Positions 17,593 to 26,200 are shown, counted from the stretch's first letter. The stretch: DNA of 64,000 bases from Paenibacillus silvestris (GCF_009882985.1 NZ_WTUZ01000014.1:136017-200016); one strand, 5' to 3'. The notes: a model not told the origin generated them from the letters alone. Program-made: numbers and translations.

Positions 17593-17769
17593 CAGCGCAG
17601 AGCGGGCATTGCCGCTGTTTTTCAGGGCTGTAACGTTGAAAAACAACGTGACAGTGCATGCCTGCGGCGGCTGTGGCCGCTTTAACGATGTATAACATCG
17701 TTATAGTCAGCGCAGAGCGGGCAACGCCGCCCTTTTTCAGGCTGTAACGTTGAAAAACAACGTTACAGT
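17593..17769. repeat. Two-copy palindromic intergenic repeat
   Basis: Copies at 17593-17655 and 17708-17769 share CAGCGCAGAGCGGGCA, then GCCGC, TTTTTCAG and a palindrome. In copy 2 the palindrome is perfect (CTGTAACGTTG, four A, CAACGTTACAG); copy 1 has one change. A third hairpin, TAACGATGT-ATA-ACATCGTTA, lies between them. The repeats keep sequence rather than reading frame, so this is not a gene. It fills the gap between azoR and the phosphoesterase. Confidence 0.7.
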
Positions 17770-17803
17770 AGTCCCTGCGGATGTTGTAGGACAGAGACAT
17801 CGT

Positions 17804-18538
17804 TTACGGTTTTTTGCGTCCCCGGTATTGCCCTGTTCGCAGCTCCAGAATGTAAGCATCGGCATCCAGCATCTGCTCATCCTTCGCATGCTGCACAGCC
17901 AGCTCGATATCGTACGGAACCCTCACATGCTGCAGATTAAACGTACCAGGCTGCTTGCTATGATAATGCCCTTCCAACAGGACATAAGAAGCCTGCGTCA
18001 TATCCAGCGGGTTGCCTACGCTGCCGGTATTGAACAGCATCCGTCCCTTGAGAATTTGCAAAAAAGCATTGTGAACATCGGCGTAGCCTGCCACATCCGC
18101 TTCCCTGGGATCTCCGCAAGCCTCTGAGGATTCGAACATCGACATACGGCTCTCCATAGAATCCCAAGGCTGGATACGTTCGTAGACGCTCCTCGGTGAA
18201 GCGTGGAACAATCTCACGAACTTACCACTCATCCAAAATTCATAGGAAAAAGGCAGCTCTTTTAAATACGTCGTTCGTTCTTTCCCTAACCGTTCCTGCT
18301 GCCAAAGTAAAATCGGGTCCGTCACCTTGTTTCCAATGAAATCATCCCAATTTCCTTTGATCACCACATCACAGGTTTCCCGTACACGATCCACGACCTG
18401 TTTGGAATGCGGCCCTTTGCCGACGAGATCGCCGAGACAAATGATTTGTGTCACATTCCTTTCCTGAATATCGTGCATGACCGCTTCATATGCAGGCATA
18501 TTGCCATGGATATCTGAAATAAGGGCTAGTTTCTCCAT
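17804..18538 (-). CDS. Calcineurin-like metallophosphoesterase
   Basis: Metal-binding motifs are present: SDIHGN at the N-terminus, CLGDLVGKGP, GNWDD, then LFHASPRS. The usual C-terminal GHTH motif is replaced by GYADVHNAF, keeping the second His only; NTGSVGNPLD follows as normal. This fits YfcE-like phosphodiesterases of Bacilli, whose substrates are mostly unknown. The start at ATG 18538 is preferred over TTG 18541. It lies 21 bases after the DHODH-like fusion gene on the same strand and may be co-transcribed with it. Confidence 0.87.
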   Translation of the reverse strand: MEKLALISDIHGNMPAYEAVMHDIQERNVTQIICLGDLVGKGPHSKQVVDRVRETCDVVIKGNWDDFIGNKVTDPILLWQQERLGKERTTYLKELPFSYEFWMSGKFVRLFHASPRSVYERIQPWDSMESRMSMFESSEACGDPREADVAGYADVHNAFLQILKGRMLFNTGSVGNPLDMTQASYVLLEGHYHSKQPGTFNLQHVRVPYDIELAVQHAKDEQMLDADAYILELRTGQYRGRKKP

Positions 18539-18559
18539 CAAGCCGCACCTGCCTTTAGG

Positions 18560-20518
18560 TTAAAATGGTTCCTCCGCTTGTCTTGCTGATACTGGCAATT
18601 CCGCCCCTTTACCTGCCCTCCGAACCAGATATGGGTACATCAGGTATAGGCCAAATCCATACAGCAGCACAGCTATGTAAACAGGAAGCAAATGAATGAA
18701 ATCTGTATATCCAATATGAAAATGGACCAGTAACCCCGCTGTAAAACCTGGTATTCCACCCCATAGAAATGTCCACCACAGCCAGCTTTCGCCTTGGTTC
18801 ACTCCCCAGAGAGCCGAACCTGCAATCGCTACAGCCAATGAAAATAATGCGCCCCCAAAACCTGCCCTGTCATGCGCAATAAGCGGAATAAGATGCTCAT
18901 TCCAATCTGCAAGCATCTGAGCGGTTACACCGAGATACGCTAAATCGGTCGGCACGAACACTTGGGTGATCCCGACGAAAGCAATGATCAGCCCGCCAAT
19001 CCCCAGACCAAATCCAAGCACGACAAAGCAGCATTGCCCCCACTGGGCTCTGCGCCAGACCGCGTCATTGCGTAAGCCCGGCGGCTTTCGCGAAGGGTAA
19101 TCTTTCAATCCGCGCAAAGTGAGAAGCAGCATGGGAAGCAGCACAGCGGCCGCGATAGCATGCAGTGGATCGAAATAGCCGTAGCCGAGATACAGGAAAA
19201 AGCTGCTGAACCCTACTGTACATGAGGCAAGGAGAGCAGTGCGGGCCCAGTGCAAGCCAAACCGCAGACCATGTGTAGCTAGTTGGTAATAAAAAATGCC
19301 CAGCGAGATCATCGTCCCCGCCAAGGTAATACGGTCATGGGACATGAAATGTATAATATGCCCATTAAATCGATTTATGACACTTCGGCTCACGCCAAGG
19401 AAGGTTTCATCATAGGGCAAAAGCACGCTGGTTGAGGCGATCAGCCAAGCCAGCACACCGCCGATCATCATGGCAATGCCGAGAAGGCTCATCCAGCCCC
19501 AATTCGCCCAAAACGACGGCGGCTCCGGCTCCTCTGTTTCACGAATGCGCTCATATAGAATCGCTTCGTTCATTCGCTTGGGCAGCCCTGGCCCCGCGTA
19601 GACAAGCCCGCTGTGCAGCTGCACGCTATTCGCGCCTGCGGCCAGCAGCTCTAGCGCATCCTGCGGCTGGCTGGCAGCGCCAGCCGCAACGATCGTGGCC
19701 GCCCCAGCTGCGCGGAGCCGGCGAACCAGGCTCAGCTGTGCGCTGAGGACAACACCGCCGCCTACGCGGATGCGGTGGCTGCCCTCCTCGCGCAGCGCTT
19801 CGCCGACGACGACCCCGCTCCAGCTCGCCAGCTGGGCGGTTAGTTCCCGCAGCATCCCTTCGGGCAGCTGCGGCGGCACGTACAGCAGCGCAGGCTTACC
19901 CGCTGCTGCTGCCAGCTGGCGTACCTCCGTGAGGTACGCCCAAGCTTCATCCGGTGGCCAGCCTTCGGCGAGGCCATCGATGTAGAAGCCCGCCGCGCAC
20001 GGCGCCAGCTTCTCCAGCAGCTCCTGCTGCTGCAGCAGCGCTTCGCGCGGCGTGCTGCCCGGCATCGCTCGCAGCCGCACGAAGTGCGGCAGGCGATGCC
20101 CCGTGCCCTTGCGCAGCCGCTCGGCGAGCGCATCTGCGCCAGCGTTGGCATAGCCATTGGGGTACACGATGGCTTCCTGCGCCGGCACGCACTCGATAGG
20201 CGCGTCGCAGCGCACCTCGCGCACTGTGACGGGGCCGAGCTCGATGAAGCCGATCCCGAGCTGGGCGAACGCTTTGTGCGCGGTGCCCTCTGGATCGAGC
20301 GCTCCGCTCAAGCCGATGGGGCACGAAATAGGCACGCCCGCAATGTCGTCTTGCAGCAGGGTCGACTGCTCGAAATGTCCCATCGTTTTGATAACGAAGG
20401 TACCACCCGGCATGCGGCTTAGACCGCCCATTGTCTGTAAAGTGAGATCTCTCGCGATCTTAGACGGCAAACGAAACAAAATGGGTTTGAATATCGAATG
20501 ATAAGACCAGTCAGGCAT
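18560..20518 (-). CDS. DHODH-like barrel fused to a duplicated polytopic membrane domain
   Basis: Residues 1-320 follow class 2 dihydroorotate dehydrogenase: CPIGLSGALDPEG with GIGFIELGPVTVREV matches the FMN-barrel start, IVAAGAASQPQDALELLAAGA and SVQLHSGLVYAGPGL match the phosphate-binding end. The NVSSPNT-type active-site motif of true PyrD is not visible, so pyrimidine synthesis is doubtful. Residues about 337-632 form a multi-helix membrane domain with an internal duplication: N385-x-H387 and HDR 394-396 recur as N540-x-H542 and HDR 549-551, and GYFDPLH 447-453 recurs as GYTDFIH 603-609. A site AGGAG precedes ATG 20518. The DHODH part is GC-rich (about 19600-20350). Function unknown. Confidence 0.8.
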   Translation of the reverse strand: MPDWSYHSIFKPILFRLPSKIARDLTLQTMGGLSRMPGGTFVIKTMGHFEQSTLLQDDIAGVPISCPIGLSGALDPEGTAHKAFAQLGIGFIELGPVTVREVRCDAPIECVPAQEAIVYPNGYANAGADALAERLRKGTGHRLPHFVRLRAMPGSTPREALLQQQELLEKLAPCAAGFYIDGLAEGWPPDEAWAYLTEVRQLAAAAGKPALLYVPPQLPEGMLRELTAQLASWSGVVVGEALREEGSHRIRVGGGVVLSAQLSLVRRLRAAGAATIVAAGAASQPQDALELLAAGANSVQLHSGLVYAGPGLPKRMNEAILYERIRETEEPEPPSFWANWGWMSLLGIAMMIGGVLAWLIASTSVLLPYDETFLGVSRSVINRFNGHIIHFMSHDRITLAGTMISLGIFYYQLATHGLRFGLHWARTALLASCTVGFSSFFLYLGYGYFDPLHAIAAAVLLPMLLLTLRGLKDYPSRKPPGLRNDAVWRRAQWGQCCFVVLGFGLGIGGLIIAFVGITQVFVPTDLAYLGVTAQMLADWNEHLIPLIAHDRAGFGGALFSLAVAIAGSALWGVNQGESWLWWTFLWGGIPGFTAGLLVHFHIGYTDFIHLLPVYIAVLLYGFGLYLMYPYLVRRAGKGAELPVSARQAEEPF

Positions 20519-20618
20519 CTATGCACTCCTGTCTCTTATAATGATATGGAAATTTGTTCATTTCTAGTATAACGCGAAAAAGATTGAAATGAATACAGAC
20601 ACAGATTGTTGTCTTTTC

Positions 20619-20636
20619 ATGTGATTACAATCACAT
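20619..20636 (+). promoter_or_regulatory. FNR/CRP-type operator upstream of hmp
   Basis: ATGTGATT-AC-AATCACAT is a perfect palindrome matching TGTGA-N6-TCACA. A TATACT -10 lies at 20657-20662. If the start is about seven bases later, the operator centre is at -41.5, the position for class II activation. Confidence 0.75.
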
Positions 20637-20705
20637 CTCAGCCATTTGCTTTTTCGTATACTTACCTCATAACCACCAAAACTTTTGGAAGTGAGGCGAT
20701 TCCCT

Positions 20706-21920
20706 ATGCTAAGTCAACATGCGATCAATATCATTAAATCCACGGTTCCCGTATTAGAAATACATGGTACAACCATTACGAAACGCTTCTACGAAATGTT
20801 ATTCACTTCACACCCGGAACTGCTCAACATATTTAACCATGCTAATCAAAAACAAGGCAAACAGCAAACAGCTTTGGCTAATGCGGTTTACGCGGCTGCG
20901 CTGCACATTGACCGGCTTGAAGCCATTTTGCCCGTAGTGAAACAGATTTCCCATAAACACCGCAGTCTTGGGGTGAAGCCGGAGCATTACCCGATTGTCG
21001 GCCAGCATCTCCTTGCCGCCATTCAAGAGGTGCTTGGAGATGCGGCTACGCCAGAGATTCTTCAAGCATGGGCCGAAGCCTATGGCATCATCGCTGATGC
21101 TTTTATCGGAGTCGAAGCAGATATGTATCACCAAACCGAAACTCAAAAGGGCGGCTGGTCGGATTTCAAACGTTTTCGAATTGCTCGGAAGGTGAAGGAA
21201 AGCGATGTGATTACTTCCTTCTATCTTATGCCTGAGGACGGGGCTCCACTCCCGACATTTGAACCGGGGCAATATATCAGCATCAAGCTTGAGATTCCGG
21301 GCGATACGTACACCCATATCCGCCAGTATAGTCTATCCGACGCTCCAGGAAAGCCCTACTACCGAATTTCTGTGAAACGGGAAGATCCGATGGCAGACCG
21401 GCCTGAGGGGAAAGTTTCGATGTTCCTGCACCAAGGAACTAAGGAGGGCGATGCCGTACTGCTCTCTGCACCAGCTGGAGACTTCACGTTGGATCAACAA
21501 GATAGCCGTCCTGTCGTGCTTATCAGCGGCGGCGTAGGATTGACACCGATGGTCAGCATGCTGCAAACACTAACTGCCACGAATCCCGAGCGCCAAGTAA
21601 CGTTCATTCACGCCGCTCAGAACGGTCAGCATCATGCCTTCAAGGGATCTATTGAAGAGCTCGCCATACAACATCCAGCACTTAACGTTTATTGGTGCTA
21701 CGATAAGCCAACAGCTTCGGATCGGGCAGAGAACACTTTTCATAGAGAGGGTTACATGACACTGGACTGGCTTCAAAGCGTAGTGCCAACGTCCGCAGCA
21801 AGCTTCTACTTCTGTGGTCCTGTTCCTTTCATGAAAACGATCAACAACGCCCTGCGCGAGTGGGGAATTCCTGAAGAGGATCGACGCTTTGAGTTTTTTG
21901 GTCCTGCCGGAAGCTTATAA
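20706..21920 (+). CDS. hmp: Flavohemoprotein (nitric oxide dioxygenase)
   Basis: Hmp converts NO to nitrate with O2 and NADPH, or reduces it anaerobically. The 404-residue protein has the globin domain first (LSQHAINIIKSTVPVLEIHG, proximal-His region KHRSLGVKPEHYPIVGQHLL), then the ferredoxin-reductase FAD domain (GQYISIKLEIPG, RQYSLSDAP) and NAD domain (VLISGGVGLTPMVSML, FYFCGPVPFM). ATG 20706 is preferred over TTG 20685 since family proteins begin MLS and GTGAGG lies before it. It converges with a Crp/Fnr regulator, sharing six bases. Confidence 0.96.
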   Translation: MLSQHAINIIKSTVPVLEIHGTTITKRFYEMLFTSHPELLNIFNHANQKQGKQQTALANAVYAAALHIDRLEAILPVVKQISHKHRSLGVKPEHYPIVGQHLLAAIQEVLGDAATPEILQAWAEAYGIIADAFIGVEADMYHQTETQKGGWSDFKRFRIARKVKESDVITSFYLMPEDGAPLPTFEPGQYISIKLEIPGDTYTHIRQYSLSDAPGKPYYRISVKREDPMADRPEGKVSMFLHQGTKEGDAVLLSAPAGDFTLDQQDSRPVVLISGGVGLTPMVSMLQTLTATNPERQVTFIHAAQNGQHHAFKGSIEELAIQHPALNVYWCYDKPTASDRAENTFHREGYMTLDWLQSVVPTSAASFYFCGPVPFMKTINNALREWGIPEEDRRFEFFGPAGSL

Positions 21921-22421
21921 TTTAGCAACTTTCTCCCGCAGGAGCCGGTTCACAGTCTCCCGCCGCAGCCCGATCAATTGGCCGATCTCTTCTTGTGTTA
22001 GCACATCTGTTAAAATCGTGGTGCCTAGGTAACTATGCATCCACTGCTCTAGCTTTTGCAGTTTCACCGTCGGTGTTACTTCGGTCAATTGATCAATGCG
22101 CTGCTGCATCATCCTTAGCTTCTCTTGGAGCTGCTGGGCAATGATTCGGAAGCGCTCAGGGTTGTGATCCAGCTCACGGTACCATTCCTCGGATGGAATG
22201 GTTTCGATCTCACTTGCCACTAGAGCAACCGCCGTCCCGTAATAGGGCTTGGGGCTAATCAGAGAATGGTGAGGAATCGTCTCCTCTGGCACAATGATAT
22301 TGACGAGTGTGGCATGGCCGTCTTCATGTACGCGAACAATTTTGAGCAGTCCGCTCTTGAGCCGGTACAAGCCTCCTGATTCCCCTTGGCGAAACAGCGT
22401 CTCGCCTTTATGCAGCTTCAT
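21915..22421 (-). CDS. Crp/Fnr-family regulator, short and cysteine-free
   Basis: An N-terminal cyclic-nucleotide-binding-like barrel (KGETLFRQGESGGLYRLKSGLLKI), dimer helix, and winged helix (LTQEEIGQLIGLRRETVNRLLRE) are recognisable. The recognition helix has R-E-x-x-x-R, the Crp pattern that reads TGTGA. At 168 residues it is shorter than the usual 220-230, and there is no cysteine, so it cannot carry an FNR-type Fe-S cluster. GAGGAG precedes ATG 22421. Its stop lies within the hmp stop region (shared TTATAA), linking it to the operator at 20619. Confidence 0.9.
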   Translation of the reverse strand: MKLHKGETLFRQGESGGLYRLKSGLLKIVRVHEDGHATLVNIIVPEETIPHHSLISPKPYYGTAVALVASEIETIPSEEWYRELDHNPERFRIIAQQLQEKLRMMQQRIDQLTEVTPTVKLQKLEQWMHSYLGTTILTDVLTQEEIGQLIGLRRETVNRLLREKVAKL

Positions 22422-22441
22422 ACTTCAGTCTCCTCTACGAG

Positions 22442-22476
22442 AAAAAGCGACAGCAGTTCTTATGCTGGTCGCTTTT
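22442..22476 (-). terminator. Terminator after the HPP-like gene
   Basis: On the minus strand AAGCGAC-CAGCA pairs with TGCTG-TCGCTT, followed by TTTC. Confidence 0.8.
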
Positions 22477-22482
22477 ATTTGT

Positions 22483-22998
22483 TTACAGTTCTTTTTTGAT
22501 AGCCGTTGGTGTTGGCGCCAATTTGCTCAGTCTGCTGCGAAACTGCGACAAAGCGTCCGACCATTTCGTGATAACCGGCACTTGCTCGACTTTCCCAATG
22601 AGCCAAACAAACATGATTAGACCCAGCAGGGAAACCAGAACGGCAATTGGCAGAGCCCAAATCGAAGTCGCATGCGCAAAAAAAGGAATGAACGACACCG
22701 ACAAGATCGGAGCTGCGTTCCATTTAAACACTTGAATAAGTGAAATCGTGATAATGGATGTAAGAAAAAAAGAGAGCGTACCGTTACTAATGCTGTACAT
22801 CACACTTCCGAGGGTGACCGCAATAATCGCTCCCATCGTAATTCGCCCGACATCTTTAATTTGATCAACCCGATGCATGAACAGGAAGCTGAAAGCACCC
22901 AGCGTTGGATAAAAGACCATCCTCATTGATGGAAAATGATAGGATGCCCAGTAAGCACCCATTAAATAGCAGCAAACGACGAGCGAACGTAAAAGCAT
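22483..22998 (-). CDS. Small integral membrane protein, possibly HPP-like
   Basis: The 171-residue protein has about five hydrophobic helices (YLMGAYWASYHF, ITMGAIIAVTLGSVMYSI, FFLTSIITISLIQVF, LPIAVLVSLLGLIMFVWLIG) and a basic C-terminal tail. The pattern FYPTLGAFSFLFMHR recalls HPP-family membrane proteins, but the name-giving HPP motif is absent, so the assignment is weak. It lies on the same strand as, and upstream of, the Crp/Fnr gene but is separated from it by a terminator. Confidence 0.6.
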   Translation of the reverse strand: MLLRSLVVCCYLMGAYWASYHFPSMRMVFYPTLGAFSFLFMHRVDQIKDVGRITMGAIIAVTLGSVMYSISNGTLSFFLTSIITISLIQVFKWNAAPILSVSFIPFFAHATSIWALPIAVLVSLLGLIMFVWLIGKVEQVPVITKWSDALSQFRSRLSKLAPTPTAIKKEL

Positions 22999-23123
22999 CG
23001 TTGATTTCCGTCCTTTAATTATCAGTCATAAGAGGCTTCAAAACCCTTCTTATTTTACAAAAGATCGGATAGGGGGTCAAATGCAATTTCATATATCTCA
23101 TCCATGATTAACCACATTAATTA

Positions 23124-24299
23124 CTAATTACCATCGATTGAAACCGTCGTTGAAGCAAAAAACTTCGATACCGCAAAGGAGGCCGCACCTAGAACGGTTG
23201 AACGGTCGCTAAGCTGGGAGAACTCCACGTTCAGCCGCTTCCGCGGAAGCGGCAAGGAGCGTTTCTCTAACAGCTGAAGCAGCGGCTTCATGAGCCACTT
23301 CTCTGCTCCGGCCAACCGGCCTCCGAGAATGATGAACTCGGGGTTATAACCGTTAATGATGTTAACGACACCAACGCCGAGGTAATACCCAAGCCGCTCG
23401 AACAGCGCGATGACCTTCTCATCTCCAGCTTCCGCCTTGCTCAGCAGTTTATCCAGCTGAGCGGGTTCCCCCAGCTCTAGGCGGGCTTGCTCCAGCAGCG
23501 CGTGCTCGGACGCGTACAGCTCCCAACAGCCTAAGCTGCCGCAGCGGCACTTCGGTCCGTCATGCTGGATCGAAATGTGCCCGATCTCGCCCGAGAATCC
23601 GGTCGCTCCACGGTACAGTTCTCCCTTAATAATGATGCCTGCGCCGATCCCGATCCCAATCGAGATGTACACGAGGTTCGCAGTGTCTTTCCCCGCCCCG
23701 AACTGTTTCTCTCCTACGGCTCCCGCATTCGCTTCATTATCAATAACGACAGGAATATGGAAAGTTTCCTCGATATCCTTTTGCAGTGGCACGTTCTCCC
23801 AGCTGAGGTTAGGAGCGAAGAGCAGATTTCCGTCATCATCGCAGATGCCTGGCACACCAATACCGATGCCTATGATGCCGTAGGTGCTCTGCGGCGCGCT
23901 GTCGATCAACTCGCGGATTGTTGTCCTCAGAAGCTGAATGACCGCTTCAACGGATGCGTTGTCATGCTGTACTCTTTTTTCGCTGATCACCTTGCCCGTT
24001 AAGTCTGTCAAAACAGCCAGTATATCATGGACGCCCAGATCGACACCGATGGCATATCCTGCCGTCCCATTGAACAGCAGCATCATCGGCTTACGGCCTC
24101 CGCTGGACTCGCCAGCGCCGATTTCATCGACTAGGCTGCTTTCAATCAACTCGTTCACGAGGCTGGATACCGTCGCTTTCGTAAGCCCTGTAATCTCCGC
24201 GATCCGTGCGCGGGATATAGGCGAATCTGTGCGAATATGGTGCAGCACAATGGATTTATTTATTTTTTTCACTAAATTCAGATCGCCTGTTTGTTTCAT
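23124..24299 (-). CDS. xylR: ROK-family xylose repressor
   Basis: XylR represses xylose genes and is released by xylose. The N-terminal winged helix (RARIAEITGLTKATVSSLVNELI) is followed by the ROK ATPase-fold domain with IGVDLGVHD, the sugar/Zn motif CRCGSLGCWELYASE and the ROK box GEIGHISI. ATG 24299 is chosen (MKQTGDLNLVKK); upstream residues are not conserved. It is divergent from xylA, and the intergenic region holds a typical operator. Only xylA is present here, without xylB or a transporter. Confidence 0.94.
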   Translation of the reverse strand: MKQTGDLNLVKKINKSIVLHHIRTDSPISRARIAEITGLTKATVSSLVNELIESSLVDEIGAGESSGGRKPMMLLFNGTAGYAIGVDLGVHDILAVLTDLTGKVISEKRVQHDNASVEAVIQLLRTTIRELIDSAPQSTYGIIGIGIGVPGICDDDGNLLFAPNLSWENVPLQKDIEETFHIPVVIDNEANAGAVGEKQFGAGKDTANLVYISIGIGIGAGIIIKGELYRGATGFSGEIGHISIQHDGPKCRCGSLGCWELYASEHALLEQARLELGEPAQLDKLLSKAEAGDEKVIALFERLGYYLGVGVVNIINGYNPEFIILGGRLAGAEKWLMKPLLQLLEKRSLPLPRKRLNVEFSQLSDRSTVLGAASFAVSKFFASTTVSIDGN

Positions 24300-24384
24300 A
24301 TCTAGCCCCCACACCGCTCCAATAGCTTATCTTTTCTTGTAATTGAACTGATTTTAACACGAATGACATCCTCACGCACTAACT

Positions 24385-24411
24385 AAGTTTGTTTAATGAA
24401 TTTACAAACTT
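24385..24411. promoter_or_regulatory. xyl operator (XylR binding site)
   Basis: AAGTTTGT-N11-ACAAACTT is a palindrome of the B. subtilis xylO type. It overlaps the -35 of the xylA promoter, as needed for repression. Confidence 0.85.
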
Positions 24412-24429
24412 TCCGAATGATGCTATGAT
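24401..24429 (+). promoter_or_regulatory. Sigma-A promoter of xylA
   Basis: TTTACA at 24401-24406 and TATGAT at 24424-24429 are spaced by exactly 17 bases. Transcription should begin near 24436, about 37 bases before the ATG. Confidence 0.85.
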
Positions 24430-24472
24430 GACTGCATAAGCATTTATAAACTCATTTTTGGAGGCTGAATTC

Positions 24473-25792
24473 ATGAGCTACTTTGATAACGTCCAACCAA
24501 TTAAATACGAAGGCCGCACATCGACGAACCCGCTGGCATTTAAATTTTATAACCCTGACCAAGTGATTCTTGGCAAAACCATGCGTGAACATATGCGTTT
24601 TGCAATCGCTTACTGGCACTCCTTCTCTGCTAACGGCTCTGACCCATTCGGCAGCGGTACAGCTGTTCGTGGTTGGGATCAATACGCCGGCCTGGAGCTG
24701 GCAAAAGCGCGCGTTGACGCATGCTTCGAACTGCTGAACATTCTTGATGTTGACTACTTCGCTTTCCATGACCGCGACATCGCGCCAGAAGGCAGCACAC
24801 TGCAAGAAACGAATCAATACCTGGATGAGATCGTAGGTCTAATCAAAGACAAAATGCAAGCTACAGGTAAAAAATTGCTATGGAACACAGCGAACATGTT
24901 CACGAACCCGCGTTTCGTGCATGGTGCTGCTACGACTAACAATGCTGATGTTTTTGCTTATGCGGCTGCACAAGTGAAAAAAGCTTTGGATCATGCTAAA
25001 GAACTTGGCTCTGAGAACTATGTTTTCTGGGGCGGTCGCGAGGGTTATGAAACACTGCTGAACACGGATCTGGGTCTGGAGCTCGACAACCTTGCCCGCT
25101 TCTTGCACATGGCAGTTGATTATGCCAAAGAAATCGGCTACACAGGCCAATTCTTGATCGAGCCTAAGCCGAAAGAGCCATCCAAGCATCAGTACGATTT
25201 CGATGCCGCTACGACGCTTTCATTCTTGCAAAAATACGACCTGCTTCCGTATTTCAAATTAAACCTGGAAGCTAACCATGCTACGCTGGCTGGTCACACT
25301 TTCGAGCACGAGCTTCGCGTTGCCCGCATTAACGGCGTTCTTGGTTCCATCGATGCGAACCAAGGCGATCTATTGCTCGGCTGGGATACCGACGAGTTCC
25401 CGACAGACCTGTACGCGACGACACTTGCGATGTACGAAATCCTTCTTAACGAAGGCGGAATCGGCAGCGGTGGCGTGAACTTCGACGCCAAGGTTCGCCG
25501 TACGTCCTTCGAACCTATCGATGTGGTGTACTCTCACATCGCAGGTATGGACTCTTTTGCACGCGGCTTGCAAGTCGCTGCCAAAATGATCGAAGACCGC
25601 GTATTCGATAACATTCTCGACACGCGTTACGCTTCCTTCAAATCCGGCATCGGCGCGGATATCGTGTCCGGCAAAGCAAACTTCAAGACGCTTGAAGCTT
25701 ACGCGCTTGAGAACAGCCACAACATTGTTAACCAATCCGGCCGTTTGGAATTGATTAAGGCTACGGTTAACCAGTACCTGATTAACTCATAA
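24473..25792 (+). CDS. xylA: Xylose isomerase
   Basis: XylA interconverts D-xylose and D-xylulose with two divalent metals. The 439-residue class II enzyme shows the catalytic His region [27 protein letters not shown], the metal-binding [16 protein letters not shown] and [22 protein letters not shown] 24473 ([12 protein letters not shown]) follows a TGGAGG site; TTG 24458 is rejected. It has its own promoter, XylR operator and terminator. No xylulokinase gene is in the window. Confidence 0.97.
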   Translation: MSYFDNVQPIKYEGRTSTNPLAFKFYNPDQVILGKTMREHMRFAIAYWHSFSANGSDPFGSGTAVRGWDQYAGLELAKARVDACFELLNILDVDYFAFHDRDIAPEGSTLQETNQYLDEIVGLIKDKMQATGKKLLWNTANMFTNPRFVHGAATTNNADVFAYAAAQVKKALDHAKELGSENYVFWGGREGYETLLNTDLGLELDNLARFLHMAVDYAKEIGYTGQFLIEPKPKEPSKHQYDFDAATTLSFLQKYDLLPYFKLNLEANHATLAGHTFEHELRVARINGVLGSIDANQGDLLLGWDTDEFPTDLYATTLAMYEILLNEGGIGSGGVNFDAKVRRTSFEPIDVVYSHIAGMDSFARGLQVAAKMIEDRVFDNILDTRYASFKSGIGADIVSGKANFKTLEAYALENSHNIVNQSGRLELIKATVNQYLINS

Positions 25793-25834
25793 TTACCTTT
25801 ACCAGGCGGAACTAACTCACGCCAGTAAAACCAT

Positions 25835-25875
25835 AAGACTGTCCCTTAGATCAGAAATCTTAGGGACAGTCTTTT
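25835..25875 (+). terminator. Rho-independent terminator after xylA
   Basis: AAGACTGTCCCT pairs perfectly with AGGGACAGTCTT, ending in TTTTTC. Confidence 0.95.
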
Positions 25876-25944
25876 TCTTCTGCCCATCCGTTGCTTGAAA
25901 TAACGCAGGTGGGCTTGATTTTAGTGCCTCAACTACCTCTCATA

Positions 25945-26126
25945 TTGTACTTTGTACAACATAATTGCAGGTTTATGAGGCTTTCCTTCCCCTTCATTGT
26001 ATAAAGTGCAATGAAATCACTGGATTTCGGCTCAACCATCAGCCATTGAGGGCAAATGGTTGCACAAAGTGCAATGTAGCTTACCCCTGCCTAGCAATTA
26101 CGGCTAAATAGTTGTACAAAGTGCAA
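25945..26126. repeat. Array of four 15-bp palindromes, non-coding
   Basis: Four near-identical sites: TTGTACTTTGTACAA (25945-25959), TTGTATAAAGTGCAA (25997-26011), TTGCACAAAGTGCAA (26060-26074), TTGTACAAAGTGCAA (26112-26126). Start-to-start distances are 52, 63 and 52 bases. Copies 1 and 3 are perfect six-base-arm palindromes. The array lies between the xylA terminator and the end of the next minus-strand gene. No gene is seen in 25876-26200. Confidence 0.8.
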
Positions 26127-26200
26127 CATACGTGGTACAGGCCATTCCGAGGCGAGACTCGGCGTTGGGATGAAGGGCTCGTTTTAATGCCAGCTTCCAC

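Noticed and set aside
17543-17800. 85-codon minus-strand frame
   Set aside because: It is made of the palindromic repeats; the apparent protein repeats follow from DNA repeats, and there is no ribosome binding site.
18560-20518. True dihydroorotate dehydrogenase (pyrD)
   Set aside because: The NVSSPNT-type active-site motif is missing and half of the protein is a membrane domain, so I do not assign pyrimidine synthesis.
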